Shown: positions 35,634 to 44,646 of the stretch, piece after piece
How positions within the stretch are numbered: position 1 is the stretch's first letter
How the letters are laid out: each line of letters begins with the position of its first letter
Notes under the pieces: model-generated
Seen by the model: the letters and a program-made list of their open reading frames with translations, nothing else
The model's database searches: none
Told to the model about the DNA's origin: nothing
Translations under genes and position numbers: made by a program
DNA from: Myxococcaceae bacterium
GTDB lineage: Bacteria > Myxococcota_A > Polyangia > Polyangiales > Ga0077539
Assembly: GCA_004297725.1 (NCBI GenBank)
Contig: SCUS01000064.1
Span: forward strand, 39,648-103,647
Length of the DNA: 64,000 nucleotides
Reading direction: 5' to 3'

Positions 35634-36568
35634 GCGCTGACCCGGATGCGCGGGTCGACGGCGGCGTAGAGCAGGTCGATCACGAGCTGGATGACCGCGA
35701 CGGTGACGCCGAAGGCCACCACGCAGGCGAGCACCACCGGGACGTCGCGGCGCAGCAGGGACTCGAGGAAGAGCAGGCCGAGGCCCGGGCGCTCGAAGAT
35801 GCGCTCGGTGACCACCGCGCCGCCGAGCAGCGCCGAGAGCTGGGCGCCGCCCACGGTGAGCAGCGGGACCAGCGCCGTGCGGAGCGCGTGGCGGACGAGC
35901 ACCGTCGACTCGCGGAGCCCCTTGGCGCGGGCGGTCGCGATGTACGGTTCGCGAAGCACTTCGCGAAGTGCGCCGCGGCCCATGCGGGTGAGGATGCCCG
36001 CGAGGCCGGCGCCGAGGGTGAGCGACGGCAGCACCAGGGAGGCCGGGCCGCTGGCGTCGGGGCCGGGGAAGGGCAGCCACGGGAGCGCGACGCAGAAGAG
36101 GAGCACCAGCATCGGGCCGATCCAGAGGGACGGCAGGGCCATGCCCAGGAGCGAGAGGACCCCGACGGCGGCGTCGGTGCGGGTTCCGGGCCGGGTGGCG
36201 GCGAGCATCGCGAGGGGGATGGCGATGAGCCAGGCGACGAGCACCGCGCAGAGGGCGAGCGCGACGGTGGAGGGCCACACGGCGGCCACCTCGGAGAAGG
36301 CGGTGCGGTCGCGGTGCACGAAGGACGGGCCCATGCCGCGCAGGAAGAGGTCTCCCAGGAAGCGGAAGTACTGGACCGGCAGCGGGTCGTCGAGGTGGAG
36401 GGTCGTCCTCAGCGCGAGCCGGTCGGCGGGGGTGGCGGTCTCGTCGAGGAGCACGTCCGCGGGGTCGCCCGGGAGCGCGTGGATGGCGACGAAGCTGAGC
36501 GAGGCGACGGCGAGCACGGTGAGCGCCCCCGCCCCGACGCGTCGGAGCAGAAACGCCAGCGGGCTCAC
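35630..36568 (-). CDS. dipeptide/oligopeptide-type ABC transporter permease, DppB-like
   Basis: 312 aa starting at a GTG that overlaps the upstream lipoprotein stop as GTGA. It begins with a helix (FLLRRVGAGALTVLAVASLS) and the family motif HALPGDPAD. Five further helices follow, and the EAA loop is YIATARAKGLRESTVLVRHA. The end NLLYAxxDPRIR-type motif appears as [15 protein letters not shown]. Together with the DppC-like subunit it forms the membrane pore of a peptide or nickel-type importer; the substrate cannot be told. Confidence 0.92.
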   Translation of the reverse strand: MSPLAFLLRRVGAGALTVLAVASLSFVAIHALPGDPADVLLDETATPADRLALRTTLHLDDPLPVQYFRFLGDLFLRGMGPSFVHRDRTAFSEVAAVWPSTVALALCAVLVAWLIAIPLAMLAATRPGTRTDAAVGVLSLLGMALPSLWIGPMLVLLFCVALPWLPFPGPDASGPASLVLPSLTLGAGLAGILTRMGRGALREVLREPYIATARAKGLRESTVLVRHALRTALVPLLTVGGAQLSALLGGAVVTERIFERPGLGLLFLESLLRRDVPVVLACVVAFGVTVAVIQLVIDLLYAAVDPRIRVSA

Positions 36569-36999
36569 GGGACGGCGGGCGCGCAGTAGCCCGCGGCGCG
36601 GGAGACGGTGTCGATGAGCACGTTGCAGCTCTGGCCCGACGGGAGGATGCCCGAGGCGTTGGCGGTGTTGACGCAGGCGCGGCCGTCGGGGTGCACGCAG
36701 CGGTACTCGGGGGTGCGGCAGTCTTCGTCGACGTCGCAGCCGGCCATGCAGAAGCGGCGCTCGATGCGGGGCGCGTGGGCGTCGAAGCCGATGCAGAGGG
36801 CCTCGTCGGGGCAGCCGTTGGGGTCGCAGTTCTGCTGGGTGCAGTAGCCGTTGACCTGGGAGAGGTCGCACTGGCGGTCGCCCGTGGCGCTGCAGTCGGT
36901 GCTGGCGCTGCAGCCGTCGCCGATGACCTTCTTGCAGGCCCCCGCGGAGAGTCCGACGGCGAGGAGAAGGGCGAGCGTTCGGAGGGTTCGGGGCATCAT
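36565..36999 (-). CDS. small Cys-rich lipoprotein
   Basis: 144 aa. Signal peptide MMPRTLRTLALLLAVGLSAG ends in a lipobox AGAC, then KKVIGDGCSASTDCSATGDR and further Cys-rich segments (about a dozen Cys in the mature part), in the style of myxobacterial secreted Cys-repeat proteins. Two adjacent ATG codons (36999, 36996) are possible starts. Its stop overlaps the DppB-like start, so it is translated with the ABC permeases, yet it does not look like a substrate-binding protein (too short, no such fold evident). Confidence 0.82.
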   Translation of the reverse strand: MMPRTLRTLALLLAVGLSAGACKKVIGDGCSASTDCSATGDRQCDLSQVNGYCTQQNCDPNGCPDEALCIGFDAHAPRIERRFCMAGCDVDEDCRTPEYRCVHPDGRACVNTANASGILPSGQSCNVLIDTVSRAAGYCAPAVP

Positions 37000-37115
37000 C
37001 GGGCGCGCGGAACCTACTGGAACCCCTCCCCGAGGCGCAACCCGTGTCCGCGAGCCGGGGACGGGCCCGCGGTGGGGGCCGATGGGCGCGCGTGCCATCG
37101 TGGGAGAGCGCTGAC

Positions 37116-37193
37116 ATGACCACGGTCAAGCGTCTCGCCGGGATTTTCGTTCACGCTGCAGGGGAGATTGCGAGCGAATCTCAGGAGCCGTGA
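37116..37193 (+). CDS. possible 25-aa leader ORF coupled to enzyme I
   Basis: ATG at 37116 has GGGAG nine nt upstream and opens MTTVKRLAGIFVHAAGEIAS then ESQEP. The stop TGA (37191-37193) shares its last base with the ATG of the next gene (TGATG), an arrangement that couples translation. The peptide is short and has no known family, so it may be a leader, a small protein, or chance. Confidence 0.35.
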   Translation: MTTVKRLAGIFVHAAGEIASESQEP

Positions 37194-38824
37194 TGGTGCG
37201 GTCGACCAGAGAGCATCGACATCGCGGGATCGCACTCAGCAGAGGGGTGGCGCTGGGGCGGGTGTGCCTCTTCGTCCCGGCTCCTCCGGCCGCGGAGGTC
37301 GGCGCCGGGGGCCCGGAGGTCGAGGAGAGCCGGCTGCGGGAGGCCCTCGCCTCGGTCAGCGCTCGGCTGGAGCTGATCGCTGGCGACGCCGACGAGACGG
37401 TGGGCCCGGGCGAGGCGGCGATCCTCCGGGTGCAGGGCATGGTGCTCCGCGACGAGTCGCTCTGGGAGACCTTCGCCGCAGCCATTCGAGCGGGAGGAGC
37501 GACCGCCGAGCGCGCCGTGACCGACGCCTTCCGGCTCTTCCGAGAGGGGCTCTCGCTCACCGCCTCGGAGGCATCGGTCGGGCGCGCGGGGGACATCAAC
37601 GAGCTCGAGGGCAGCCTGCTGACGGCGCTCGGGCGAGCGGCCCCGACGATCCGCTGCCGGGACGCCATGCGCTGCGCGGTGGGCCAGTGCGAGCTCCGCA
37701 ACCCGCACATCCTGGTGATCTCCGAGCTGACGCCCGCGCTGGTGATGGAGGTCGACGACCTGACCCTCGGGCTGCTCACCGCGCGCGTCGGCCCGACCTC
37801 CCATGCGGCGATCCTCGCGAGGGCCATGGGGCTGCCCGCCGTGAGCCTCGGCGACGAGGGGCTGCTGGAGCGGGTGCCCTTCGGGGCCGACCTGCTGATC
37901 GACGGCGACCGCGGCGAGGTGATCGTCTCGCCCGATCCGGAGACCCTCGCGGCCTACGCGGAGCGCCTCCGCTCGGGCCCTCGCAAGATGCGCGTCGCGC
38001 AGCCGGTGGAGGAGCTGCAGGTGCTCGCGAACATCGGGCGTGCGGCCGAGCTCGGGGTGGCGCTCGCCGCCCACGCCGAGGGCGTAGGGCTCTATCGCAC
38101 GGAGCTCGAACCCCTCTCGCTGGGGCGGCTGCTGGACGAGGAGGAGCAGTACCATCGCTACTCGGCGGTGGTGGAGGCCATGGCGGGCCGGGCGGTCTAC
38201 ATCCGGCTGCTCGACCTCGGGGGTGACAAGAGCGCGGACTTCCTGGGTCTGCCCCACGAGGAGAACCCCGTGCTGGGCCTGCGGGGGGCGCGGCTGCTGC
38301 TGGCCCGACCGGAGATGCTCCGGGAGCAGGTGAGGGCGCTCGCGCGGGCGTCGCGCGCCGGGACCATCCACGTGATCGCGCCGATGATCATCGACGTGGC
38401 GCAGTTTCTGGAGCTTCGGGAGATCTTCGAGGACGAGGCCGGGAGGTTCGAGGGGCGGTCGCTGCTCTTCGGTCCGATGCTGGAGGTCCCCTCGGCGTGC
38501 GTCCAGGCGCGGCAGCTCCTGGCAGCGGCGGATTTCGCCTCCGTCGGCACCAACGACCTCACGCAGTACCTCTTCGCGATGGACCGCTCGAACGCGGCCG
38601 TGGCCCGGGCGGACATCCACCACCACCCGGCGCTCTGGAGCGTCATCGAGGACCTCGCGGCGGCCGCGAGGGAGACGGGCCGGGGGCTCTGCGTGTGCGG
38701 CGAGCTGGCCGGGGACGCCACGCTCACCCGGCGGCTGATCCGCGCGGGCATCCGGCAGGTGAGCGTCGCGCCTCGGGGCATCGCGGAGGTGCGGATGGCG
38801 GCGAGGTCGTCGCCGGGGCGGTGA
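37193..38824 (+). CDS. ptsI: phosphoenolpyruvate-protein phosphotransferase (PTS enzyme I)
   Basis: 543 aa. Enzyme I takes phosphate from PEP and passes it to HPr. The active His204 sits in GPTSHAAILARAMGLPAVSL; the PEP-binding barrel has GVGLYRTELEPL, LLDLGGDKSADF, NPVLGLRGARL, the SVGTNDLTQYLFAMDRSNA block and the near-C-terminal CGELAGD. AGGAG at 37183-37187 is 5 nt before the ATG at 37193 and only 2 nt before the GTG at 37190, which decides the start. No HPr, EIIA or HPr kinase gene is adjacent, so its partner lies elsewhere; a regulatory rather than sugar-uptake PTS is likely in such bacteria. Confidence 0.93.
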   Translation: MVRSTREHRHRGIALSRGVALGRVCLFVPAPPAAEVGAGGPEVEESRLREALASVSARLELIAGDADETVGPGEAAILRVQGMVLRDESLWETFAAAIRAGGATAERAVTDAFRLFREGLSLTASEASVGRAGDINELEGSLLTALGRAAPTIRCRDAMRCAVGQCELRNPHILVISELTPALVMEVDDLTLGLLTARVGPTSHAAILARAMGLPAVSLGDEGLLERVPFGADLLIDGDRGEVIVSPDPETLAAYAERLRSGPRKMRVAQPVEELQVLANIGRAAELGVALAAHAEGVGLYRTELEPLSLGRLLDEEEQYHRYSAVVEAMAGRAVYIRLLDLGGDKSADFLGLPHEENPVLGLRGARLLLARPEMLREQVRALARASRAGTIHVIAPMIIDVAQFLELREIFEDEAGRFEGRSLLFGPMLEVPSACVQARQLLAAADFASVGTNDLTQYLFAMDRSNAAVARADIHHHPALWSVIEDLAAAARETGRGLCVCGELAGDATLTRRLIRAGIRQVSVAPRGIAEVRMAARSSPGR

Positions 38825-38828
38825 CCTC

Positions 38829-40157
38829 TCAGCGGGAGGGGCGCGGGTCGAGCACCCGGCCCATGAACAGCACCGCCCCGCTCCGCAGGTCGCGGATCAC
38901 GAACACGAAGGGGTGGTCGACGGCGATCACCGTCGGGGGCGCCATCGGGGCGGCGGCGCCGGCGCGGGCCATCACCACGGCGGTCGCCGCGGCGGCCTCG
39001 GTGCCCGCCTCGGCCACGTCGACGAAGACCTTGTGGAAGGCGTCGGAAATGTAGAGCCGGTCGTCTGGCGACGGCGGGTTGGCCATCGCCGAGAAGTCGG
39101 CCTGGGCGCGGCTGAAGGGGAGGCTCATCCCGAGGGCCGTGAGCGCCGTGCGCAGCGAGAGCGAGCCGGTCTCCACCCGGAAGCGGGGCAGGCGCAGCAC
39201 CACCTGCGTGGGCGCGAGGGCGGCCACGGTCGACTGGATGCGCTCGCTGGTGAGCTGCGCCTCCAGCGCCGCGAGGCCGTCGCGCGCGTCGGGGAGCAGG
39301 ATGTCCATCGCGAGCTCGTCCCCGCGGTAGGGGAGCTCGACCGCCCTGAAGCCGGCGCCCGAGGCGACGCTGAGTCGACCGCTGCGGCTCATGGTGGGGA
39401 GCTGCGTCGCGGTCGCGCCTCCGACGTAGAAGGTGTCGTCGCGCGTCGCGTAGGCCGGGAAGGGCGTCTCCCACGGGGCCCGCAGGTACATCGCGTTGAC
39501 CAGCACCAGCCGCGTGTCGCCGTCGATCGAGCCGCCGGGCAGCAGGTCGCGGATCTTGTCCATGGTCTGCTCGGCGACCCAGCCGTTGATGCGCTGGCGA
39601 GCGGGCTCCGGCCGAGCGAAGTCGAGGCGCTCCAGGGGAGCGGCGAAGAGCGAGCGGGTGAGCGCGAGGTAGGGCTCCTCGAAGGTGTAGCGCTGGTGCC
39701 CGAAGAGCCGGTTGGCGGTGCGCGCGGTGACGCCCTCGCCGAGCCCGCCGTTCCAGCGGGCGGAGAGGGCGCCGAGGGCCGCGGACTGGCGCGCCGGGTC
39801 GAGGCCCGAGTGCAGCACGCGGCGCATCTCCGCGAGGGTCTCCCCCCGGGCTCCGGCCTCGGTCATCCCGAAGGCGAGGGCGATGCTCCCTGGGGCGATC
39901 GCGAGGTTGCCGGGCTGCGAGCGCAGCCGGGCGTAGAGGTCGGTGCCAAGGCGGTTGAGGCCCTGCGCCGCGGCGCGCTGATCGTCCATCGGTGACTCCG
40001 GTGCGGGTGCGGGTGCCTCGGCGACGGGCGGGGCAGGCTGCGCGACGGGCTGCGGGTGGGCGACCGGGAGGTCCACGGGCTGCACCGGGGGAGCGCGGCG
40101 AGCAGGGCACGCGGCGAGCGAGACGGCGAGAAGGAGCGAGGCGCTCGAGGGCTTCAT
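38829..40157 (-). CDS. serpin-family protease inhibitor, predicted lipoprotein
   Basis: 442 aa. Leader [17 protein letters not shown] gives a lipobox ending at Cys17, then a Pro/Ala-rich tether to about 60 and a full serpin fold. Landmarks: [36 protein letters not shown], and the C-terminal [20 protein letters not shown]. The reactive-centre hinge [11 protein letters not shown] (383-393) has the small residues needed for loop insertion, so it is probably inhibitory; the scissile bond would fall near R398-A399-G400. The likely role is protection of the cell surface from proteases in a predatory or biofilm setting (inference). Only 4 nt separate its stop from that of ptsI. Confidence 0.93.
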   Translation of the reverse strand: MKPSSASLLLAVSLAACPARRAPPVQPVDLPVAHPQPVAQPAPPVAEAPAPAPESPMDDQRAAAQGLNRLGTDLYARLRSQPGNLAIAPGSIALAFGMTEAGARGETLAEMRRVLHSGLDPARQSAALGALSARWNGGLGEGVTARTANRLFGHQRYTFEEPYLALTRSLFAAPLERLDFARPEPARQRINGWVAEQTMDKIRDLLPGGSIDGDTRLVLVNAMYLRAPWETPFPAYATRDDTFYVGGATATQLPTMSRSGRLSVASGAGFRAVELPYRGDELAMDILLPDARDGLAALEAQLTSERIQSTVAALAPTQVVLRLPRFRVETGSLSLRTALTALGMSLPFSRAQADFSAMANPPSPDDRLYISDAFHKVFVDVAEAGTEAAAATAVVMARAGAAAPMAPPTVIAVDHPFVFVIRDLRSGAVLFMGRVLDPRPSR

Positions 40158-40201
40158 GCGGGTACGGATGATCCGCCCCGCACGAACCCTGGCGCAACGG
40201 G

Positions 40202-42016
40202 TCAGAAGGCTTCGACGGGCAGGTCCATGATGTCCATGGCGCTGCGCTCGATGTGGCCGCGGGCGTAGGTGACGTTGGGGAGCACCTCGCGGCAGAAGAA
40301 GCGCGCGGAGGCCACCTTGCCGTCGTAGTACGCGCGGTCGTCGTCCGAGGCGCCGTCGCGCTTCACGAGGGCGATCGCCGCGTGCCTCACCAGCAGCCAC
40401 GCGAGCACCGTCTCCGCGGTCGCCATCAGGATGCGGTTGCCCTGCAGCCCGACGTGGTGCACCGACTCGCTCGCCTTGCCGAGCATGGTCATGTAGATCG
40501 CCTGGAGGTCGTCGAGCGCCGCCGCGAGCAGCGCCCGCTCGCTGGTCAGCGCGGCGCCGCCCTCCCCCGACTCGATGGTGAGCTGCACCTGCTCGAAGAG
40601 CTTGCCGAGCGTCGCGCCGCCGTCCTTGGCCACCTTGCGGAAGAACAGGTCGAGCGCCTGGATGTGCGTGGTGCCCTCGTAGAGCGAGTCGATCTTCTGG
40701 TCGCGGAGGTACTGCTCCGCGGGGAAGTCCTCGACGTAGCCGGCGCCGCCGTAGCACTGCAGCGACACCGAGAGCAGCTCGAAGGCCCGCTCGGAGTTGA
40801 AGCCCTTGATGAGCGGGAGCAGCAGGTCGTTGAGCCGGTCGAGGCCCTTCGAGTGGCCGTGGCCGCCCTGCTGCTCGATCTCGTCCTGGAGCGAGGCCAC
40901 CCAGAGCGCGAGCGCCCGCATCCCCTCGGCGTGGCTCTTCTGGAGCATCAGCATCCGACGCACGTCGGCGTGGGCGATGATCGGCACCCGCGGCGAGTCC
41001 TTCTCCGCGGCGCGCGGCAGGTCGGGGCCCTGGACGCGCTCCTTCGCGTACTCACGGGCGTTGAGGTAGGCCGTCGAGAGCGTCGAGAGCGACTTCATCC
41101 CGACCGCCATCCGCGCCTGCTCGATCACATGGAACATCTGCCGGATGCCGTCGTGCGCCTCGCCCATGAGCAGGCCCCGCGCGGGCGCGTCGCCTCCGTA
41201 GACGATCTCGCACGTCACGCTGGCGCGCAGGCCCATCTTCTTCTCGAGCTTGGTGCAGCGCCAGCCGTTGCGCTCTCCGAGCGAGCCGTCCTCGTTGACC
41301 CAGTACTTGGGGACGATGAAGAGCGAGAGGCCCTTGGTGCCCACGGCGGCGCCCTCCGGTCGGGCGAGCACCAGGTGCACGACGTTCTCGACGGTGTCGT
41401 AGTCGCCGTTGGTGATGAAGCGCTTGGTCCCTTCGAGCTCCCAGACGTCGCCCTCGACGTGGCGGGCCCTGGTGCGCCCCGCGCCCACGTCGCTGCCCGC
41501 GTCCGGCTCGGTGAGCACCATCGCCGCGCCCCAGCGCTTCTCGATCATCTGCGGCAGGTAGCGGGCCCGCTGCGAGGGGGTGCCGAGGCGGTCGATGACC
41601 CGCGACATGAAGCTGCCGAACAGATAGAAGGCCGCCGCGGGGCACGAGCCCGCGACCATCTCGAAGGAGGCCCACACCACCGACGGGGGCGCTCCGACGC
41701 CGCCGAGGTGCGTCGGGATCTCGAAGAGGTGCCAGCCGCCTTCGTAGTAGGCCTCCATCGCGCGCTTGAGCGACTCGGGCAGGAGGGCCTGGCCGTCGGG
41801 GCCGAGCTTCGGGGGGTCCCGGTCGGAGGCCGCGAAGGCCTGCGCGAGGTCCTGGCTGCACATGCGCTCGAACTGCTTCAGCGTCTCCCGGGCGGTCTCC
41901 TCGTCGAGCGTGGCGAAGGGCGCCTTGCCGAGCACCCGCCGCCCCACATCCAGGAACTCGAAGAGGTTGAAGAAGACGTCCCGAAGGTTGGACTTGTAAT
42001 GATGCACCGTGCTCAT
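40202..42016 (-). CDS. acyl-CoA dehydrogenase family protein
   Basis: 604 aa, of the longer FadE-like class (usual short-chain forms are about 380). FAD/substrate motifs: [56 protein letters not shown], and the catalytic-base region ECYGG-type [20 protein letters not shown] followed by [19 protein letters not shown]. An extra C-terminal helical domain ends near [12 protein letters not shown]. It should oxidise an acyl-CoA to the 2-enoyl form, passing electrons to ETF. It stands 44 nt upstream of the serpin start. Confidence 0.92.
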   Translation of the reverse strand: MSTVHHYKSNLRDVFFNLFEFLDVGRRVLGKAPFATLDEETARETLKQFERMCSQDLAQAFAASDRDPPKLGPDGQALLPESLKRAMEAYYEGGWHLFEIPTHLGGVGAPPSVVWASFEMVAGSCPAAAFYLFGSFMSRVIDRLGTPSQRARYLPQMIEKRWGAAMVLTEPDAGSDVGAGRTRARHVEGDVWELEGTKRFITNGDYDTVENVVHLVLARPEGAAVGTKGLSLFIVPKYWVNEDGSLGERNGWRCTKLEKKMGLRASVTCEIVYGGDAPARGLLMGEAHDGIRQMFHVIEQARMAVGMKSLSTLSTAYLNAREYAKERVQGPDLPRAAEKDSPRVPIIAHADVRRMLMLQKSHAEGMRALALWVASLQDEIEQQGGHGHSKGLDRLNDLLLPLIKGFNSERAFELLSVSLQCYGGAGYVEDFPAEQYLRDQKIDSLYEGTTHIQALDLFFRKVAKDGGATLGKLFEQVQLTIESGEGGAALTSERALLAAALDDLQAIYMTMLGKASESVHHVGLQGNRILMATAETVLAWLLVRHAAIALVKRDGASDDDRAYYDGKVASARFFCREVLPNVTYARGHIERSAMDIMDLPVEAF

Positions 42017-42120
42017 GGCCGGGCATCGTAGCGCGATCATGACGTCCGCTGAATGCCGGTTCATTCCGTAGGCGTCATGTAGACTCGCAGGGGCGATCGG
42101 GTTCCCCCCACTGTCGAGGT

Positions 42121-44646
42121 GTGCGCTTGAGACGACGATCAACCCTGGTGGCGGCGCTGGCCTGCCTCTCCCTCTCCGGCTGCCTCGACGGCCTCTTCGG
42201 CACCCAGGACGCGGGCGGCATCGCCCCCGCGGGCGCCGGGGTGGGAGCGAGCTGCGAGCGAGACAACCAGTGCCGCCCCAGCCTGCGCTGCGACACGGCC
42301 GCCCGGGTCTGCGCCCTGCGCGGCGACTCCATCGCGGGCGCCAACTGCGTGCTCACCGGAGAGTGCTCGGCGGGGCTCTTCTGCAACGGCGCGGGCGTGT
42401 GCGCCACCGCGGGCGCCGCGGCCGACGGGGAGAGCTGCGGCGACACCGCGAGCTGCCAGCGGGGCCTCGTCTGCGCGCGCCCGACCGGCGAGCTCTTCGG
42501 CCTCTGCCGCGCCCCTCGGGGCGCGTCGCCCGGCGACGCGGGCTCGACCGCCGGCACGGCCCGCGACATCGACGGCCCGTGCGCCGACCTGCTCGACTGT
42601 CAGGCGGGCCTCGACTGCCACCCGACGACCCGCACCTGCTACTCGGCCGCCGTCACCGCGGCGTTCGCCGGCCGCGACGGCGGAGCGACCCTCTGGCCGG
42701 GAGAGCGCTGCGCCGCCGAGGAGGACGGTCCCGCCAGGGCGTACTTCGAGCTGCCCGCGATGGACGGCGCTCCCCCGCACGACTTCTTCCGGCTCCCCTA
42801 CCCCAACGACGTCCGCCGCGACCCCGCCACCGGGCGCATCAACCTCACGGGCTTCCCCCACCCCGGCACCGCCCTGCTGGGCTTCGACCTCATCGACCGC
42901 TACCTCCGCGCCATCGAGCGCTCGGTCGACGGCTTCGGCACCAACCAGCTCATATACTTCCGCTTCTCGGGCCGGCTCGACTTCGCGACGCTGCGCCTCA
43001 ACGACACCCTCCGGCTCATCGACCTCACCACGGGTCAGCCCACCGGCACCGTGCGCTACGCGGCCAACACCGCGGGCAACCGCTACCTCTGCGGCAACCC
43101 CGTGATGATCGACACGGGCCACGGCGCTCCGATGGAGCCGGGCCACACCTACGCGGCGCTCGTCATGGCGGGCGTGCGGGACGCCTCGGGCCGCGCGGTG
43201 GAGCGCGACGCGGACTTCCCTGCGATGCTGGCGGAGGCGGCTCCGGCCGACCCGCTGAGGGCCCGGGCGCACTCGGCCTACGCGCCGCTGCGGCGCTACC
43301 TCGCCAGCGAGCGCATCGACCCGGCGACGGTGATCGTCGCCACGGTGTTCACCACGCAGCAGCCGCGGCGGGTGGTGCCTGCGCTGAGAGAGGCGGTGCG
43401 CGCGGCGACGGCTCCGGCGCCGGAGGGCTTCGTGCGATGTGACACCGGGGTGCGCTCCCCCTGCGACGACGGGCTCGCCGGCGCCGACCATGTGCGCGGC
43501 TGCATCGGCCCGGCGGACCCGGCCTTCGACGAGCTCCAGGGCACCCTCTCGCTCCCGTATTTCCAGTCGGGCGCGAGGCCCTACCGGGAGCCCGGCAGCG
43601 GGGCCATCGCCGTCGACGCGACGGGTCGCCCGATGGCGCAGGGGAGCGAGCGGGTGTGCGTGACCATCACGGTTCCTCGAGGCGCCGGGGCGCCCGCCGG
43701 GGGATGGCCCACGGTGCTCTACGCCCACGGGACGGGCGGCAGCTATCGGAGCGTGGTGGGCGACGGCCTCGCGGGCGCGCTGTCGGGCGTCGACCTCGGC
43801 GGCGGCGCCACGGTGCGCTTCGCGACGGTGGGCTTCGAGGGGGTGATGCACGGCGCACGGCGGGGGATGGGCGTGAGCACTCCTCCCGACCAGGCCTTCT
43901 TCAACTTCGGCAACCCGGAGGCCGCGAGGGACAACGTGCTCCAGGGGTCGGCGGACCTCTTCTCCATGGTGCGCGCGCTCTCCACGGTGACGCTCCCGAT
44001 GCTTCCCAGGGAGGGTCAGTCGGTGCGCTTCGACCCTCGCCGCATCTTCTTCTTCGGCCACTCGCAGGGCTCCACCGTGGGCCTCCCCGCGGCGGCCTAC
44101 GAGCCCGACCTCGCGGGGATGGTCTTCTCCGGCGCGGGCGGCGACCTGCGGCTCTCGCTCACCTCGAAGGTGCGCCCCATCGACATCGCGTCGCTCGTGC
44201 CCGCGGTGCTCCAGGACCCCGACGCCCGAGGCGCGGGCCACCCCGCGCTCAACATCCTGCAGACCTTCTTCGAGCGCAGCGACGCGGTGAACTACGGCCG
44301 CCTCGTCCTGCTCGATCGCCCCATGGGCATCGCCGCCCGGCCCGTGCTCATGACCTACGGGCTCGGCGACTCGTACTCCCCCACGGCCACGATGCAGACC
44401 GTGGCCGCCACCCTCGGGCTCCCTGCGGCGGGCACCATCCCCGGCGGCGCCAACGCCTGGCCCTCCGGCGCCGGGCTCCCCTTCCCCGTCATGAACAACC
44501 TCGCCGGAACCACCGCCGCGCTGCTGGAGGTCGACCCCGGGAGCGCCTACGACGGGCACTTCGTGGTCTTCCGCGACCGCCAGCTCAACGAGCGGGTGCT
44601 GCGCTTCCTCGCCACCGCGGCGCAGGGCGCGGCGGTCATCCGCTGA
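42121..44646 (+). CDS. large Cys-rich lipoprotein with alpha/beta-hydrolase domain
   Basis: 841 aa starting at a GTG. Signal peptide STLVAALACLSLSGC gives a lipobox (LSGC). Residues 45-170 hold several Cys-rich repeats (CERDNQCRPSLRCDTAARVC; CVLTGECSAGLFCNGAGVC; CGDTASCQRGLVC), probably small disulfide modules. The rest looks like an alpha/beta-hydrolase with oxyanion segment VLYAHGTGGSY, the nucleophile elbow FGHSQGSTVGLPAAAY (GxSxG) and a late His in YDGHFVVF. An exported esterase or lipase-like enzyme is the best reading; the substrate is unknown. The last 11 nt overlap the convergent methyltransferase gene. Confidence 0.85.
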   Translation: MRLRRRSTLVAALACLSLSGCLDGLFGTQDAGGIAPAGAGVGASCERDNQCRPSLRCDTAARVCALRGDSIAGANCVLTGECSAGLFCNGAGVCATAGAAADGESCGDTASCQRGLVCARPTGELFGLCRAPRGASPGDAGSTAGTARDIDGPCADLLDCQAGLDCHPTTRTCYSAAVTAAFAGRDGGATLWPGERCAAEEDGPARAYFELPAMDGAPPHDFFRLPYPNDVRRDPATGRINLTGFPHPGTALLGFDLIDRYLRAIERSVDGFGTNQLIYFRFSGRLDFATLRLNDTLRLIDLTTGQPTGTVRYAANTAGNRYLCGNPVMIDTGHGAPMEPGHTYAALVMAGVRDASGRAVERDADFPAMLAEAAPADPLRARAHSAYAPLRRYLASERIDPATVIVATVFTTQQPRRVVPALREAVRAATAPAPEGFVRCDTGVRSPCDDGLAGADHVRGCIGPADPAFDELQGTLSLPYFQSGARPYREPGSGAIAVDATGRPMAQGSERVCVTITVPRGAGAPAGGWPTVLYAHGTGGSYRSVVGDGLAGALSGVDLGGGATVRFATVGFEGVMHGARRGMGVSTPPDQAFFNFGNPEAARDNVLQGSADLFSMVRALSTVTLPMLPREGQSVRFDPRRIFFFGHSQGSTVGLPAAAYEPDLAGMVFSGAGGDLRLSLTSKVRPIDIASLVPAVLQDPDARGAGHPALNILQTFFERSDAVNYGRLVLLDRPMGIAARPVLMTYGLGDSYSPTATMQTVAATLGLPAAGTIPGGANAWPSGAGLPFPVMNNLAGTTAALLEVDPGSAYDGHFVVFRDRQLNERVLRFLATAAQGAAVIR

